Assembly: GCA_023384095.1 (NCBI GenBank)
Contig: JAHDXT010000025.1
Span: 1 to 51,056 of the forward strand
DNA: 51,056 bases
Origin: Hyphomicrobiaceae bacterium
GTDB taxonomy: Bacteria; Pseudomonadota; Alphaproteobacteria; Rhizobiales; Hyphomicrobiaceae
Reading direction: 5' to 3'
A program made the position numbers and the translations under genes. Positions 17,344 through 26,302 of the stretch are shown one piece after another; the first letter of the stretch is position 1, and each line of letters opens with the position of its first letter. The notes beneath the pieces were generated by a model. It was given only the letters and a program-made list of their open reading frames with translations, ran no database searches and was not told the DNA's origin.

Positions 17344-18914
17344 CGAAGCTCCTGAACCTCTTCGCCGACGGCCCGTATCCCAGCAGGCCCCGATCGGCCG
17401 GGGCGCGCAAGAGCCCGCACCTCGGGCGAGGCCAGCAGCGCGTCGAGAAGGTCGTGGTCGGCGTCGGCGAGAGCGGCGGCTATCGCCTGACGCAGCAGCG
17501 GCGCCGCCTCGGCCTCCCTGCCTGCGGCCATCGCCGGCCGCACGATGCCGTCGAGCACCGCGCGATAGCTGAGCCGGCCGCGCGCCAGCGTGTCGCCGTA
17601 GCCTTTGAGAACGTGCGGCAGGTCGGCGAGCGCGGCGGCGAAGGCAGGCGCGCGCGCCAGCGCGCATTCCATGGCGCCGAGCCAGGCCTCGATGGCCTGC
17701 TGCTCCTCGGCATAGCGCAGCGACCGCCGCCGGACGTGCTTCAGCCGCGCCAGCAGACGCAGCAGCAGGCGCCCGCTGACGGTCGTCGAGCGCAGGCGGA
17801 TGCCACGACCAAGGAAGGGAACGCTATGGCCCTTTTCCGCCCACCGGGTCAAACGACGCCCCATCGCGGCGGGCAGGGCAGCCGCGATTTCCTCGACGCC
17901 GGGTTTGAGGTAGTCCGTCACGTGCAGCACCTGGCCCGGCTGTGCAGCCGCCTCCCCCCGGATGCGGCGGAAGCGCTCCGGCCGGCTCTTCAGGTCGGCG
18001 ACCCGCGGCACGTCCTCGTAGGCCATCCACAGCGCCAGCCGGCGCGCGGCCTCGATCAGCGCGTGACTTGTCACGGTCTCGTCGAGGCCGGCCGGCCCGG
18101 CCGCCGCCGCCAGCCGCTCCAGCCGCTGCAGGTAGAGCGCGCCATAGGCATCGTCCTGGTAGTCGGTGACCCTGTCGAGGCCGTGGCCGGCGATCTCCCG
18201 CAGATGCGGCGGCAGCCCGCACAGCCGGGGGTCGCCGTCGGGCCCGGCGGCGCCAACAGGTCCGACGTCCGCCAGCGCCGCCGGCGAAGCCGCCGCCGCG
18301 AAGGCCGCAGAGAACCCGGCCCGGCTCGCCTTGGCCGCCGTACCGTCTCCGAGCACGCTTTCCGATATCTCCCGCGGCCAGGGCAGCACGCCGGCACCGG
18401 CGAGCGCGCCGAACATGGTCGCGCTCACCATCGTGCCATGTGCGCGGGCGATCGCGGCGAGATCGAGCATCACCAGGCGCCGGGCGAGCTGGGCGGCAGC
18501 CGCCTCGATGCGGGCCGGGTCGAGCCGGCCGTCGCCCATCTGCATCTTCTCGGCATTCGTGTAGGTGCGGCTCGACGAGGCGATCAGCGTCGTGCGCCTC
18601 GGCGAGACGAAGCCGCGCTCGAGCATGCGCGCCGCCTCGACCAGCTCGCTCGCGACCACGACGTCGACCCGGCCCGGCATCGGCACCAGTGCGAACACCG
18701 GCGCCCGCCCTTCGGATGCCGGCGCGCGCAGCATCTCGACGTAGTAGCTGGTCGATCCGGTGCGCTGCGCGACCCCCGGCACCGACGTCGCCTGCACGGG
18801 CAGCCCGGCGCGGCGCGCGGCCTCCACGATCCAGCCCAGCAGCACGCCGCCGCCCTCGCCGCCGAGCGCCGCGATCAGGATCGAGAAGTGGGCCGCGTCT
18901 CCGGCAGCGGTCAT
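17340..18914 (-). CDS. iorB: Indolepyruvate:ferredoxin oxidoreductase beta subunit (IorB-like)
   Basis: 524 residues. The N-terminal 190 residues are the 2-oxoacid oxidoreductase gamma-type domain (FSILIAALGGEGGGVLLGWI, then VPGVAQRTGSTSYYVE). The remaining 330 residues are a helical extension found in long alphaproteobacterial IorB-like proteins (DUF6537 as I recall). Its start overlaps the iorA stop by four bases (ATGA). With IorA it should form a two-subunit enzyme that oxidatively decarboxylates arylpyruvates to arylacetyl-CoA and reduces ferredoxin. In this locus phenylpyruvate or phenylglyoxylate are plausible substrates (inference). Confidence 0.87.
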   Translation of the reverse strand: MTAAGDAAHFSILIAALGGEGGGVLLGWIVEAARRAGLPVQATSVPGVAQRTGSTSYYVEMLRAPASEGRAPVFALVPMPGRVDVVVASELVEAARMLERGFVSPRRTTLIASSSRTYTNAEKMQMGDGRLDPARIEAAAAQLARRLVMLDLAAIARAHGTMVSATMFGALAGAGVLPWPREISESVLGDGTAAKASRAGFSAAFAAAASPAALADVGPVGAAGPDGDPRLCGLPPHLREIAGHGLDRVTDYQDDAYGALYLQRLERLAAAAGPAGLDETVTSHALIEAARRLALWMAYEDVPRVADLKSRPERFRRIRGEAAAQPGQVLHVTDYLKPGVEEIAAALPAAMGRRLTRWAEKGHSVPFLGRGIRLRSTTVSGRLLLRLLARLKHVRRRSLRYAEEQQAIEAWLGAMECALARAPAFAAALADLPHVLKGYGDTLARGRLSYRAVLDGIVRPAMAAGREAEAAPLLRQAIAAALADADHDLLDALLASPEVRALARPGRSGPAGIRAVGEEVQELR

Positions 18915-21055
18915 CGCAGGCGCGCTCCCGTGAACCAGCCGCGCACCCGGGCGAGCGCCGCCTCGGCCCGGCCCGGGTTGGCGACGATGTCGGCCTGCCA
19001 GAACGAGGGGCAGAGCGTCGCGGCGTGGGCCACCTCGCCGCACAGCCCGCAGCCGACGCAGCCGTTCGTGACGTGGGCGACGGGATCGGTCTTGAGCGGA
19101 TCGGTGGCCGTCTCGACGGTCAGCGTGGGGCACCCCGAAAGACGGATGCAGGAGTGGTCGCCCGTGCAGGTCTCCTCGTCGACGCCGAAGCGCGTGCGCA
19201 CGACGCGCTGCCCGCGTGCCAGCGCCTTCGCACGCAGCGGCCGTATGCGGCGCTGCCGCTCGAGCTGGCACTCGCCCTCGGCGACGATCACCTTGAGGCC
19301 CTTGAACGGCGACTTGAACGCCTCGAGCAGCGTCCGCTTCATCTCGGCGACGCGGTAGGTGTGCACGGTGCGCAGCCAGGTCACCCCGAGGCCCTTCAAC
19401 GTGCTTTCGATCCGCGTCTCGCTGCCGGTGGCGCTGGAAGCACCCGCCTCAGCCTTGGCCACCTCTGCGGGAGACGAGACGACCTCCTGCGTTCCCGTCG
19501 CCGAGGTGTAGCCGTTCTTGAGGATGACGAGGACGCCGTCGCCGCCGTTCATGAGGCGCGAGGAAACGCCGGAGAGCAGGCCGTTGTGCCAGAAGCCGCC
19601 ATCACCCATGACGGCGATGGGACGCCGTTCCTGGAAGCTCGTGACGCCGGCGCTCGAGGCGAGGCTCATGCCGTAGCCCAGGATCGAGTTGCCGAAGTTG
19701 AAGGGCGCGAACGTCGCGAACGAGTGGCAGCCGATGTCGGCGGAGTAGTGCATCTTGCCGATCTCGCGCTCGGTGAGCTTCAGCGCCGTGAAGAACGGCC
19801 GCTCGGGGCAGCCGGTGCAGAAGCCGGGCGGACGCGCCGGCACCGGCCCGCCGAGCGCCTCGGCGGCAGCCCGCCGGAGCTCGGCGACCTCCTCCGCGTA
19901 GCCGGCGTCGCCGAGATTGCCGAGCTGCGGAACGTGCGCCTGAACGAATTTCGCGACACCGCCGACCAGGACCTCCGACGTCAGCTCGCCGGCCATCGGC
20001 AGCACGTCCTTGCCGCAGACGCGGACGTTGATATCGGCCCGCCGCAGGATCGATCCGATCTCGTGCTCGATGAACTCGGGCTGACCCTCCTCGACGACCA
20101 GCACGGCCCGGCGGCCCGCCGCGAACCGCGTGATCTCCTCCGGCACCAGCGGATAGACGACGTTGAGCACCAGCATCGGCAGCGCGCTCCTGCCGAACGC
20201 ATCGGCGAGGCCGAGCTGCTGCAAGGCGCGGACGAGGCTGTTGAAGACGCCGCCCTGGACGATCAGCCCGATTTCGCCGTGTCGGCCCTCGATCAGCTCG
20301 TTGAGCCCGTTCTCGGCGATGAAGCGCCGCGCCGCCGGCATGCGCACCTCGTATTTCTTCCTCTCGTGGACGTAGGTCACCGGCGGATGGGACAGCTTGT
20401 CGTAATCGTGCGGCGCGGGCGCCTCGAGCAGTCGCTTCGCCGAGATGGCCGGGGCGGCGTTGTCCTTGGCGACGAAGCTGCCCTGCACGTGGCAGGCGCG
20501 GATGCGCAGCTCGAGCATGACGGGCGTGTTGGAGGCCTCCGACAGCTCGAACGACTTCTCGACGCAGCGCACGATCGTCTCGAGGTTCGGCCGCGGGTCC
20601 ATCAGCCACAGCGCCGATTTCATCGCGAAAGCGTGCGTGCGCTCCTGGATGACGCTGGCGCCCTCGCCGTAGTCCTCGCCGATGACGATCAGGGCTCCCC
20701 CCTCGACCCCTGGAGAGGCGAGGTTCGACAGCGCGTCCGCCGCCACGTTGGTGCCGACGATCGACTTCCAGGTCACCGCGCCGCGGACCGGGTACATGAT
20801 CGACGCGCCGAGCATCGCCGCCGCGGACGACTCGTTGGTGCACGGCTCGACGTGCACCCCGAGCTCGCCGAGGTAGTCCCTGGCCTGGACCATGACGTCG
20901 ATGAGGTGCGAGATCGGGGCGCCCTGATAGCCGCCGACGTAGGACACCCCCGACTGCAGCAGCGCCTTGGTGACGGCGAGGATGCCCTCGCCGTGGAACA
21001 CCTCGCCGGCGCCGAGCTTCAGGCTCTCGATCTCGCGGGCGAAAGATCGCTCCAT
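18911..21055 (-). CDS. iorA: Indolepyruvate:ferredoxin oxidoreductase alpha subunit (IorA-like)
   Basis: 714 residues. N-terminal pyrimidine-binding half (YQGAPISHLIDVM), a middle region with VVEEGQPEF, then the thiamine-diphosphate half with GFCTGCPERPFF and MGDGGFWHNGLLSGV. The C-terminus has a ferredoxin-like domain (about 625-690): CTGDHSCIRLSGC and CVGCGLCGEVAH with a distal CPSFW. This is the complete IorA layout. It has GGAGGT upstream of the ATG. It belongs to the leftward liv operon (42 bases after livF). It may make phenylacetyl-CoA from phenylpyruvate, or stand in for phenylglyoxylate dehydrogenase. Confidence 0.92.
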   Translation of the reverse strand: MERSFAREIESLKLGAGEVFHGEGILAVTKALLQSGVSYVGGYQGAPISHLIDVMVQARDYLGELGVHVEPCTNESSAAAMLGASIMYPVRGAVTWKSIVGTNVAADALSNLASPGVEGGALIVIGEDYGEGASVIQERTHAFAMKSALWLMDPRPNLETIVRCVEKSFELSEASNTPVMLELRIRACHVQGSFVAKDNAAPAISAKRLLEAPAPHDYDKLSHPPVTYVHERKKYEVRMPAARRFIAENGLNELIEGRHGEIGLIVQGGVFNSLVRALQQLGLADAFGRSALPMLVLNVVYPLVPEEITRFAAGRRAVLVVEEGQPEFIEHEIGSILRRADINVRVCGKDVLPMAGELTSEVLVGGVAKFVQAHVPQLGNLGDAGYAEEVAELRRAAAEALGGPVPARPPGFCTGCPERPFFTALKLTEREIGKMHYSADIGCHSFATFAPFNFGNSILGYGMSLASSAGVTSFQERRPIAVMGDGGFWHNGLLSGVSSRLMNGGDGVLVILKNGYTSATGTQEVVSSPAEVAKAEAGASSATGSETRIESTLKGLGVTWLRTVHTYRVAEMKRTLLEAFKSPFKGLKVIVAEGECQLERQRRIRPLRAKALARGQRVVRTRFGVDEETCTGDHSCIRLSGCPTLTVETATDPLKTDPVAHVTNGCVGCGLCGEVAHAATLCPSFWQADIVANPGRAEAALARVRGWFTGARLR

Positions 21056-21097
21056 CGGTTCACCTCCGTGTCGGGCGGCATGCCGTGCGTGCCCGCG

Positions 21098-21799
21098 TCA
21101 CAATCCAAGATAGGCGGCGCGCACGCGATCGTCGCCGAGCAGTTCCCTGCCCGTGCCCGACAGCGTGATCTCGCCGGTCTCGAGGACATAGGCGCGGGTC
21201 GCGATCTGCAGCGCCGCGTTCGCATTCTGCTCGACCAGGAGAATGGTCACGCCTTGTTTGTTGAGCTCGACCAGCACGGAGAAGATCTGCTCGACGATGA
21301 TCGGCGCGAGGCCCATGCTCGGCTCGTCGAGCAGCAGCAGGCGGGGGCCTGCCATCATCGCCCGGCCGACGGCCAGCATCTGCTGCTGACCGCCCGACAG
21401 CGACGCCGCGGGCGAGTGCCGCTTCTCGCGCAGAACCGGAAAGATCGAGTAGACCCGCTCCAGCGGCTCGATGCCGTTGACGACGCGGCGCCTGTAGGCC
21501 CCGAGCCGCAGGTTGTCCTCCACCGACAGCGGCGCGAACACCTGGCGGCCCTCCGGCACCTGGATCAGGCCGCGCGCGACGCGCCGGTGCGGGCGCTCGC
21601 GCTCGATCGCGGCGCCCTCGAAGTGGACCTGCCCGCCCTTGATCGGCTGGACGCCCGATATGGCGCGCAGCAGGGTCGTCTTGCCGGCGCCGTTGGAGCC
21701 GAGCAGGGCGACGATCTCGCCGCTCTCTACCTCGAGAGTAACGCCGCGCAGCGCGTGCACCCGGCCGTATGCGCTGCTCAGTCCGGCCACCCTCAGCAT
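21098..21799 (-). CDS. livF: Branched-chain-type ABC transporter ATPase LivF
   Basis: 233 residues. Walker A GSNGAGKTT, signature LSGGQQQMLAVGRA, Walker B LLLLDEPSMGLAP and switch H-to-Q loop LVEQNA are all of the LivF type. The ATG at 21799 overlaps the livG stop (TGATG); a GTG one codon upstream is also possible. Second ATPase of the HAAT importer whose other subunits are in the same operon. Confidence 0.93.
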   Translation of the reverse strand: MLRVAGLSSAYGRVHALRGVTLEVESGEIVALLGSNGAGKTTLLRAISGVQPIKGGQVHFEGAAIERERPHRRVARGLIQVPEGRQVFAPLSVEDNLRLGAYRRRVVNGIEPLERVYSIFPVLREKRHSPAASLSGGQQQMLAVGRAMMAGPRLLLLDEPSMGLAPIIVEQIFSVLVELNKQGVTILLVEQNANAALQIATRAYVLETGEITLSGTGRELLGDDRVRAAYLGL

Positions 21800-22575
21800 C
21801 ACGCCCCCCCGCCGGCATGGGCGCTGCCGAGGTAGGCCTCGACGACGCGGCTGTCGAGCCGGACGGCCTGCGGCTCCGACTCGACCAGGACCTTGCCCTC
21901 GACCAGCACCAGGACGCGGTCGGAGACGCCCATGACCAGCTTCATGTCGTGCTCGACCAGCGCCAGCGTGACGCCGTCGCGCTTGAGCGCCAGCAGCAGG
22001 CGGTCGATCTCGGCCGTCTCGGCCGGGTTGCAGCCGGCGGCGGGCTCGTCCAGCAGCAGGAGCTTCGGGCCGCTGGCCAGGGCCCGCGCGATCTCGAGGC
22101 GCTTCATTATTCCGTAGGCGAGCCCGCCGGCCGGCTTGTCGGCCACGTTCGCGAGGCCGACGCGGTCGAGCAGCTCGAGCGCCGTGCGGCGCGACAGCTC
22201 CTCGGCCGCCGCCGTGCCGGGCGGCCGCAGCATGCCTCTCAGCGCACCGGTCCGCTCCTGCAGGTGGCGGCCGACCCTGACGTTGTCGAGCGCGGTCATG
22301 CGCGGAAAGATCTGCAGGTTCTGGAACGTCCGCGAGATTCCGATCGCCGCCAGCCGATGCGGCGGCGCGCCGGTCACCTCGCTGCCGCGGAAGCGCACCC
22401 GGCCGTGACTGGGCCGGTTGAGCCCCGTGAGGACGTTGAACAGCGTCGTCTTGCCGGCGCCGTTCGGACCGATGATCGAGAAGATCAGGCCTTCGGCGAT
22501 CGTGAAGCCGACGCCATCGAGGGCGCGAACGCCGCCGAACGAGACCGCGATGTCCTCGACCTGCAGCAGGTTCAT
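21799..22575 (-). CDS. livG: Branched-chain-type ABC transporter ATPase LivG
   Basis: 258 residues. Walker A GPNGAGKTT, ISRTFQNLQIFPRMT (Q-loop region typical of LivG), signature region AYGIMKRLEIARAL, Walker B LLLLDEPAAGCNP and LVEHDM. The degenerate YGxxxRLEIARAL signature instead of LSGGQ is normal for LivG. Translation is coupled on both sides: the ATG overlaps the livM stop and the stop overlaps livF. Confidence 0.93.
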   Translation of the reverse strand: MNLLQVEDIAVSFGGVRALDGVGFTIAEGLIFSIIGPNGAGKTTLFNVLTGLNRPSHGRVRFRGSEVTGAPPHRLAAIGISRTFQNLQIFPRMTALDNVRVGRHLQERTGALRGMLRPPGTAAAEELSRRTALELLDRVGLANVADKPAGGLAYGIMKRLEIARALASGPKLLLLDEPAAGCNPAETAEIDRLLLALKRDGVTLALVEHDMKLVMGVSDRVLVLVEGKVLVESEPQAVRLDSRVVEAYLGSAHAGGGA

Positions 22576-23525
22576 TCTTTCCGCCTCCGCGCCAACAGGC
22601 TCGAGAGCGCCGGGACGACGCCGGACGGCAGCAGGACCATGATGAGGATGACCAGCACGCCGAGCATGAGGTGCTCGTACTCGTGAAAGAAGGTGAGCAC
22701 CTGCGGGATGACGACCAGCACGGCGGCGCCGGCGACGCTGCCGATCATGGAGCCGAGCCCGCCGAGCACGGCCATGGTCACGAACTCTATGGATTGCAGA
22801 AAGCCGGCGCGGTCGGGCGTGACGTGCCCGTTGAGGAAAGCGAGCATCGAGCCGGCGACCGAGCCGTAAACGGCAGACACGACGAACGCGACGAGCTTGG
22901 ATCGCGCCACGTCGACGCCCAGCGTCCCGGCCGCGACCTCGCTGTCGTGCAGGGCGCCGAGGGCGAGGCCCGCCGGGCTGATCCGCAGGTTCTGGGCGAG
23001 GAGCACGCCGAGCACCAGCACGGTGCCCGAAATCCAGTACCACGTCTCCGGTCCGGAGATGCGCCAGCCGCCGAGGTCCGGCCGGGGCGCGGGCATGCCG
23101 TCGGGACCGCCGGTCAGCCACACCTCGTTGGTCAGCACCATGGCGACCAGCATGCCGAGACCGAGCGTGGCGACCGCTAGATAATGCCCCTTGAGGCGCA
23201 GGATCGGCCGCCCGACCGTGAACGCGACGGCCGCGCACAGGACTGCGCCGGCGGCGGTGGCGGCCAGCGGATGCAGGCCATAGCGCGCCGGCAGAACGGC
23301 CGCGGCGTAGGCGCCGATGCCGAAGAAGCCGGCATGGCCGAGGCTCACCTGTCCCGCCAGCCCCATCAGCACGTTGAGGCCGATCACCGCCAGGGCGTTG
23401 ATCCAGACCAGCGCGCCGATCCGGAAATGATAGCCGGACTGGAACAGCAGCGGCGCCAGCAGGATCACCGCCGCGATCGCCGCCGGAGGCCCGAGACGGG
23501 CGAGCATCGTGCGCGCGCTCGTCAT
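22572..23525 (-). CDS. livM: Branched-chain-type ABC transporter permease LivM
   Basis: 317 residues, about nine hydrophobic segments. LivM features are visible: GLNVLMGLAGQVSLGHAGFFGIGAY, GRPILRLKGHYLAVATLGLG and TMAVLGGLGSMIGSVAGA. It forms the membrane channel with LivH. Start overlaps the livH stop (ATGA). In this locus the importer probably takes up aromatic acids or aromatic amino acids rather than leucine (inference from neighbours). Confidence 0.93.
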   Translation of the reverse strand: MTSARTMLARLGPPAAIAAVILLAPLLFQSGYHFRIGALVWINALAVIGLNVLMGLAGQVSLGHAGFFGIGAYAAAVLPARYGLHPLAATAAGAVLCAAVAFTVGRPILRLKGHYLAVATLGLGMLVAMVLTNEVWLTGGPDGMPAPRPDLGGWRISGPETWYWISGTVLVLGVLLAQNLRISPAGLALGALHDSEVAAGTLGVDVARSKLVAFVVSAVYGSVAGSMLAFLNGHVTPDRAGFLQSIEFVTMAVLGGLGSMIGSVAGAAVLVVIPQVLTFFHEYEHLMLGVLVILIMVLLPSGVVPALSSLLARRRKE

Positions 23526-24394
23526 ACGCGCTCGACGCTCTTCGAGCCGAACAGGCCGCTCGGCATGGCGAACAGGACCAGCAGCAGCACGACGATGGCC
23601 GCCGCATCCTTGTAGCTCGACGACAGGTAGCCCGCGGCGAAAGCCTCGAGCAACCCGAGCAGAAGTCCGCCCACGACAGCGCCGATCGGGTTGCCCATGC
23701 CGCCGAGGACGGAGGCCACGAAGGCCTTCAGCGCGAGCATCGTGCCGATGTCGTAGTTGGTGAGCGTAATGGGCGTGATGAGAATGCCGGCGACCGCGCC
23801 GATGCCCGCGGACACGGCGAAAGCCAGCGTCGTCACGAGCCGGGTGTCGATGCCGACGAGCTCGGCGGCCAGCCGGTTCGCCGCCGTCGCGCGCAGGGCC
23901 TTGCCCGTCATGGTGCGGGTCATGAACCACCACATGCCGGAGAAGATCGCCAGCGTGCCGGCCAGCACCCAGAAGGTCTGCGGCAGCACGGCGGCGCCGC
24001 CGATATGGATCGAGGCGTCGCCCGAGAAGCCGGGAAGCTTGTGGAACTCCTTGTCGAAGAAGACCTGCGCCAGCCCGCGGATGACCAGCGCCGCACCGAT
24101 GGTGATGATGATGAGGACGATCGGCCCGGCCTGGCGCGCCGGCCTGATCGCCAGGCCGTCGAGCAGCAGGCCGGCGACGACGGCGAGCGCGACGGCGAGC
24201 AGGGCAGCCAGCGGCAGCGGCACCCCGGCCGCGGCGGCGAACACGGTGCCCATGCCGCCGAGCATCACGAACTCGCCCTGGGCGAAATTCACGACGCCGG
24301 AGGCATTGAAGATCAGCGTGAAGCCGAGCGCGACGAGGGCGTAGACGGCTCCGACGGTGAGCCCCGAGGACGTGAACTGCAGGAACTCGGCCAT
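23522..24394 (-). CDS. livH: Branched-chain-type ABC transporter permease LivH
   Basis: 290 residues. The ATG at 24394 gives the conserved start of the family: GLTVGAVYALVALGFTLIFNASGVVNFAQGEFVMLGG. Later ALRATAANRLAAELVGID and FVASVLGGMGNPIGAVVGG are the permease coupling and loop motifs. About eight transmembrane segments. 71 bases separate it from livK, so its expression may differ slightly from the binding protein. Confidence 0.93.
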   Translation of the reverse strand: MAEFLQFTSSGLTVGAVYALVALGFTLIFNASGVVNFAQGEFVMLGGMGTVFAAAAGVPLPLAALLAVALAVVAGLLLDGLAIRPARQAGPIVLIIITIGAALVIRGLAQVFFDKEFHKLPGFSGDASIHIGGAAVLPQTFWVLAGTLAIFSGMWWFMTRTMTGKALRATAANRLAAELVGIDTRLVTTLAFAVSAGIGAVAGILITPITLTNYDIGTMLALKAFVASVLGGMGNPIGAVVGGLLLGLLEAFAAGYLSSSYKDAAAIVVLLLVLFAMPSGLFGSKSVERV

Positions 24395-24465
24395 GCCGTC
24401 ACCCGGCTGAGCAGTTGCGGAGGAGGCGCCGGGCGAGCCGGCGCCTGCGGCTGCGTGCAACCAGG

Positions 24466-25638
24466 TCAGTCGGCCAGCGTCCAATCCCCGTTCTTGATCT
24501 GGAGCATTTTGAACGCTCCGAGATCGAGGCCCATGTGATCGGTGCTCGTCATGTTGAACATGCCCGCGGTACCGATGAAGCCCTTGGTCTTCTCGATCTC
24601 GTCGCGGATCTTCACCGGATCGGCGCTGCCGGCGCGCTTCATCGCCTCGACCAGCATCATCAGCCCGTCGTAGGCGTGGCCGCCGAACGTCGACACCGGC
24701 TTGCCCGTCTCCTTCTCGTAGGTCTGTGCATAGCCGACCGCGATCGGCTTCTGCGGGTCGTTGGCTGGCAGCTTGTCGGCCACCAGCAGCGCCGCGGCAG
24801 GAAGCCTGACGCCCTCAGCCGCCGGGCCGGCCAGATCGATGAAGCTCTTGGAAGCGACGCCGTGGCTCTGGTAGACGGGCAGCGTGATGCCGAGCTGCTT
24901 GATGTTGCGCATGACGATGGCCGGGCCCTGCCCGAAATCGGCATTGAGCAGCGCCTGCACCCCCGCCTTGTTCTTGATGTTGGTGAGCTGCGGGGTCATG
25001 TCGGAGTCCTTCGGACCGTAGGTCTCGTCCGCCACGATCTCGACGCCCGAGGTCGACGCCACCTTGACGCACTCGTCGTGCATCGACTTGCCGAAGCCGC
25101 CAGTGCCCGAGATGATGCCGACCTTCGTCAGCCCGCGCTTCTTCATGTCGGCGAAGATCTTCTCGCAGGCCATGCGGTCCGTGTGCGGCGTCTTGAACAC
25201 GAACTTCTTGACCGGGTCGACGATGACGATCGCGCCGGCGAGCGAGATGAACGGCACCTTGGCGTCCTCGGCGACCGGCACCATCGCCATGGTCGCGCCC
25301 GTGGTGCTGCCGCCGACGATGGCGACGACCTTGTCCTCCTCGACGAGCCGGGTGGCGAAGGTGCGCGCCTTGTTGGCGTCGCCGGCGTCGTCATAGACGA
25401 CCAGCTCGAGCTTGCGGCCGTTGACGCCGCCCTGTGCGTTGATCTTGTCGACGTAGATCTTCAGCGTCTTCTCCTCGGGCTCGCCGAGGAAAGAGGCCGG
25501 TCCGGTGATCGACAGAGAGGCGCCGATCTTCACGGTGTCGGCGGCCGAGGCCGGCTGCGCCGCGAGAAAGACCGCGCCGACGGCCCCGACCCAGGCCAGG
25601 ACACGCCCCCTATTCGAGCCACTGCATTCAGACTTCAT
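24466..25638 (-). CDS. livK: ABC transporter substrate-binding protein, LivK family
   Basis: 390 residues. The ATG at 25638 has GGGAG eight bases upstream. A signal peptide (hydrophobic VLAWVGAVGAVFLAAQPASA) is cut before ADTVKIG. The Peripla_BP_6 pattern follows: GASLSITGPASFLGEPEEKT, LELVVYDDAGDANKA, VVAIVGGSTTGAT and THDG-like HAYDGLMMLVEA. First gene of the leftward operon livKHMGF-iorAB-maoC, which links its ligand to arylpyruvate/arylacetate metabolism. Family members of this branch bind aromatic acids in several soil bacteria. Confidence 0.92.
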   Translation of the reverse strand: MKSECSGSNRGRVLAWVGAVGAVFLAAQPASAADTVKIGASLSITGPASFLGEPEEKTLKIYVDKINAQGGVNGRKLELVVYDDAGDANKARTFATRLVEEDKVVAIVGGSTTGATMAMVPVAEDAKVPFISLAGAIVIVDPVKKFVFKTPHTDRMACEKIFADMKKRGLTKVGIISGTGGFGKSMHDECVKVASTSGVEIVADETYGPKDSDMTPQLTNIKNKAGVQALLNADFGQGPAIVMRNIKQLGITLPVYQSHGVASKSFIDLAGPAAEGVRLPAAALLVADKLPANDPQKPIAVGYAQTYEKETGKPVSTFGGHAYDGLMMLVEAMKRAGSADPVKIRDEIEKTKGFIGTAGMFNMTSTDHMGLDLGAFKMLQIKNGDWTLAD

Positions 25639-25811
25639 GACGCTTTCTCCCTTCCTGAGCATCGCAAACCTTCGAGGCGGCAGACGAGGCGGGGCCCTTT
25701 GCGGAGCACGGTTTGCCGTCGAGGCAATCCTTGGCCGCACGGCGCCATTTATCAAGGCTTCTTATCGCTCCCCCTGCCCGCGCGGACGATGAGCCCTTGC
25801 GGCGAAATCAG

Positions 25812-25827
25812 CAATACGGTACCGTTA
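25812..25827. promoter_or_regulatory. Palindromic control site between livK and the pad genes
   Basis: AATACGGTACCGTTAT contains the perfect 10-base dyad ACGGTACCGT and lies in the divergent 242-base gap, 174 bases from livK and 53 bases from the thioesterase start. It shares the A(A/G)TAC and GGTAC elements with the sites near 35601 and 49584, but the full 19-base motif of those two is not present. Candidate operator for the divergent promoters. Confidence 0.45.
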
Positions 25828-25880
25828 TACTGAATAAGCCAGCCGGCGTCCAGAGCCATCGTATGCAGGGAGAGCAGCCC

Positions 25881-26291
25881 ATGAAAAGCACACTCGGCCC
25901 CGGTCTCGAGCTGACGCGCCGCCTGTCGATCGACCGGGACCGCACCATCGGCTTCATGGGAGAGGAGGGGCGCGTCTACGGCACGCCGCACATGGTGCGG
26001 GACATCGAGGAGACGTGCCGGGCACTGATGCTGGAGCACGGCGACCCCGGCGAGGCCTCGGTCGGCGTCCACGTCAACGTCGGCCATACGGCGCCGACGC
26101 TGCTCGGTATGTGGGTCGATCTCACCGTCCGGGTGGCGGCCGTGGAAGGCCGCCGCGTCCGTTTCGAGGTGATCGGCCGCGACGCCGTGGAGGAGATCTG
26201 CCGGGGCGAGCATCAGCGCTTCGCCGTCGACACCGCCAAGACCATCGAGCGGCTCAAGGCGAAGGCCGCGAAAGCGGCGTCGGCTGCCTGA
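25881..26291 (+). CDS. Hotdog-fold acyl-CoA thioesterase
   Basis: 136 residues. The ATG has CAGGGAGAG upstream. The order GTPHMVRDIEETCRALMLEH, then SVGVHVNVGHTAPTLLGM, VDLTVRVAAVEGRRVRFEV and a final EEICRGEHQRFAVD is that of the fluoroacetyl-CoA-thioesterase-like (FlK-like) branch of hotdog proteins, with the conserved H/T/E residues. It is 11 bases upstream of the padB-like gene and is the first gene of the rightward unit. A role in hydrolysing phenylglyoxylyl-CoA or recycling stalled aryl-CoA is inferred from position. Confidence 0.8.
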   Translation: MKSTLGPGLELTRRLSIDRDRTIGFMGEEGRVYGTPHMVRDIEETCRALMLEHGDPGEASVGVHVNVGHTAPTLLGMWVDLTVRVAAVEGRRVRFEVIGRDAVEEICRGEHQRFAVDTAKTIERLKAKAAKAASAA

Positions 26292-26302
26292 GGCTTCAGC
26301 CC

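Noticed and set aside
17340-19271. Longer iorB frame starting 119 codons upstream
   Set aside because: The upstream part overlaps iorA on the same strand in another frame and is Arg/Pro-rich; the ATG at 18914 overlapping the iorA stop fits the family start.
18440-21835. Very long plus-strand frame of over 1100 codons opposite iorAB and livF
   Set aside because: A GC-rich shadow of the conserved minus-strand genes; composition is His/Arg/Asp-rich without domains.
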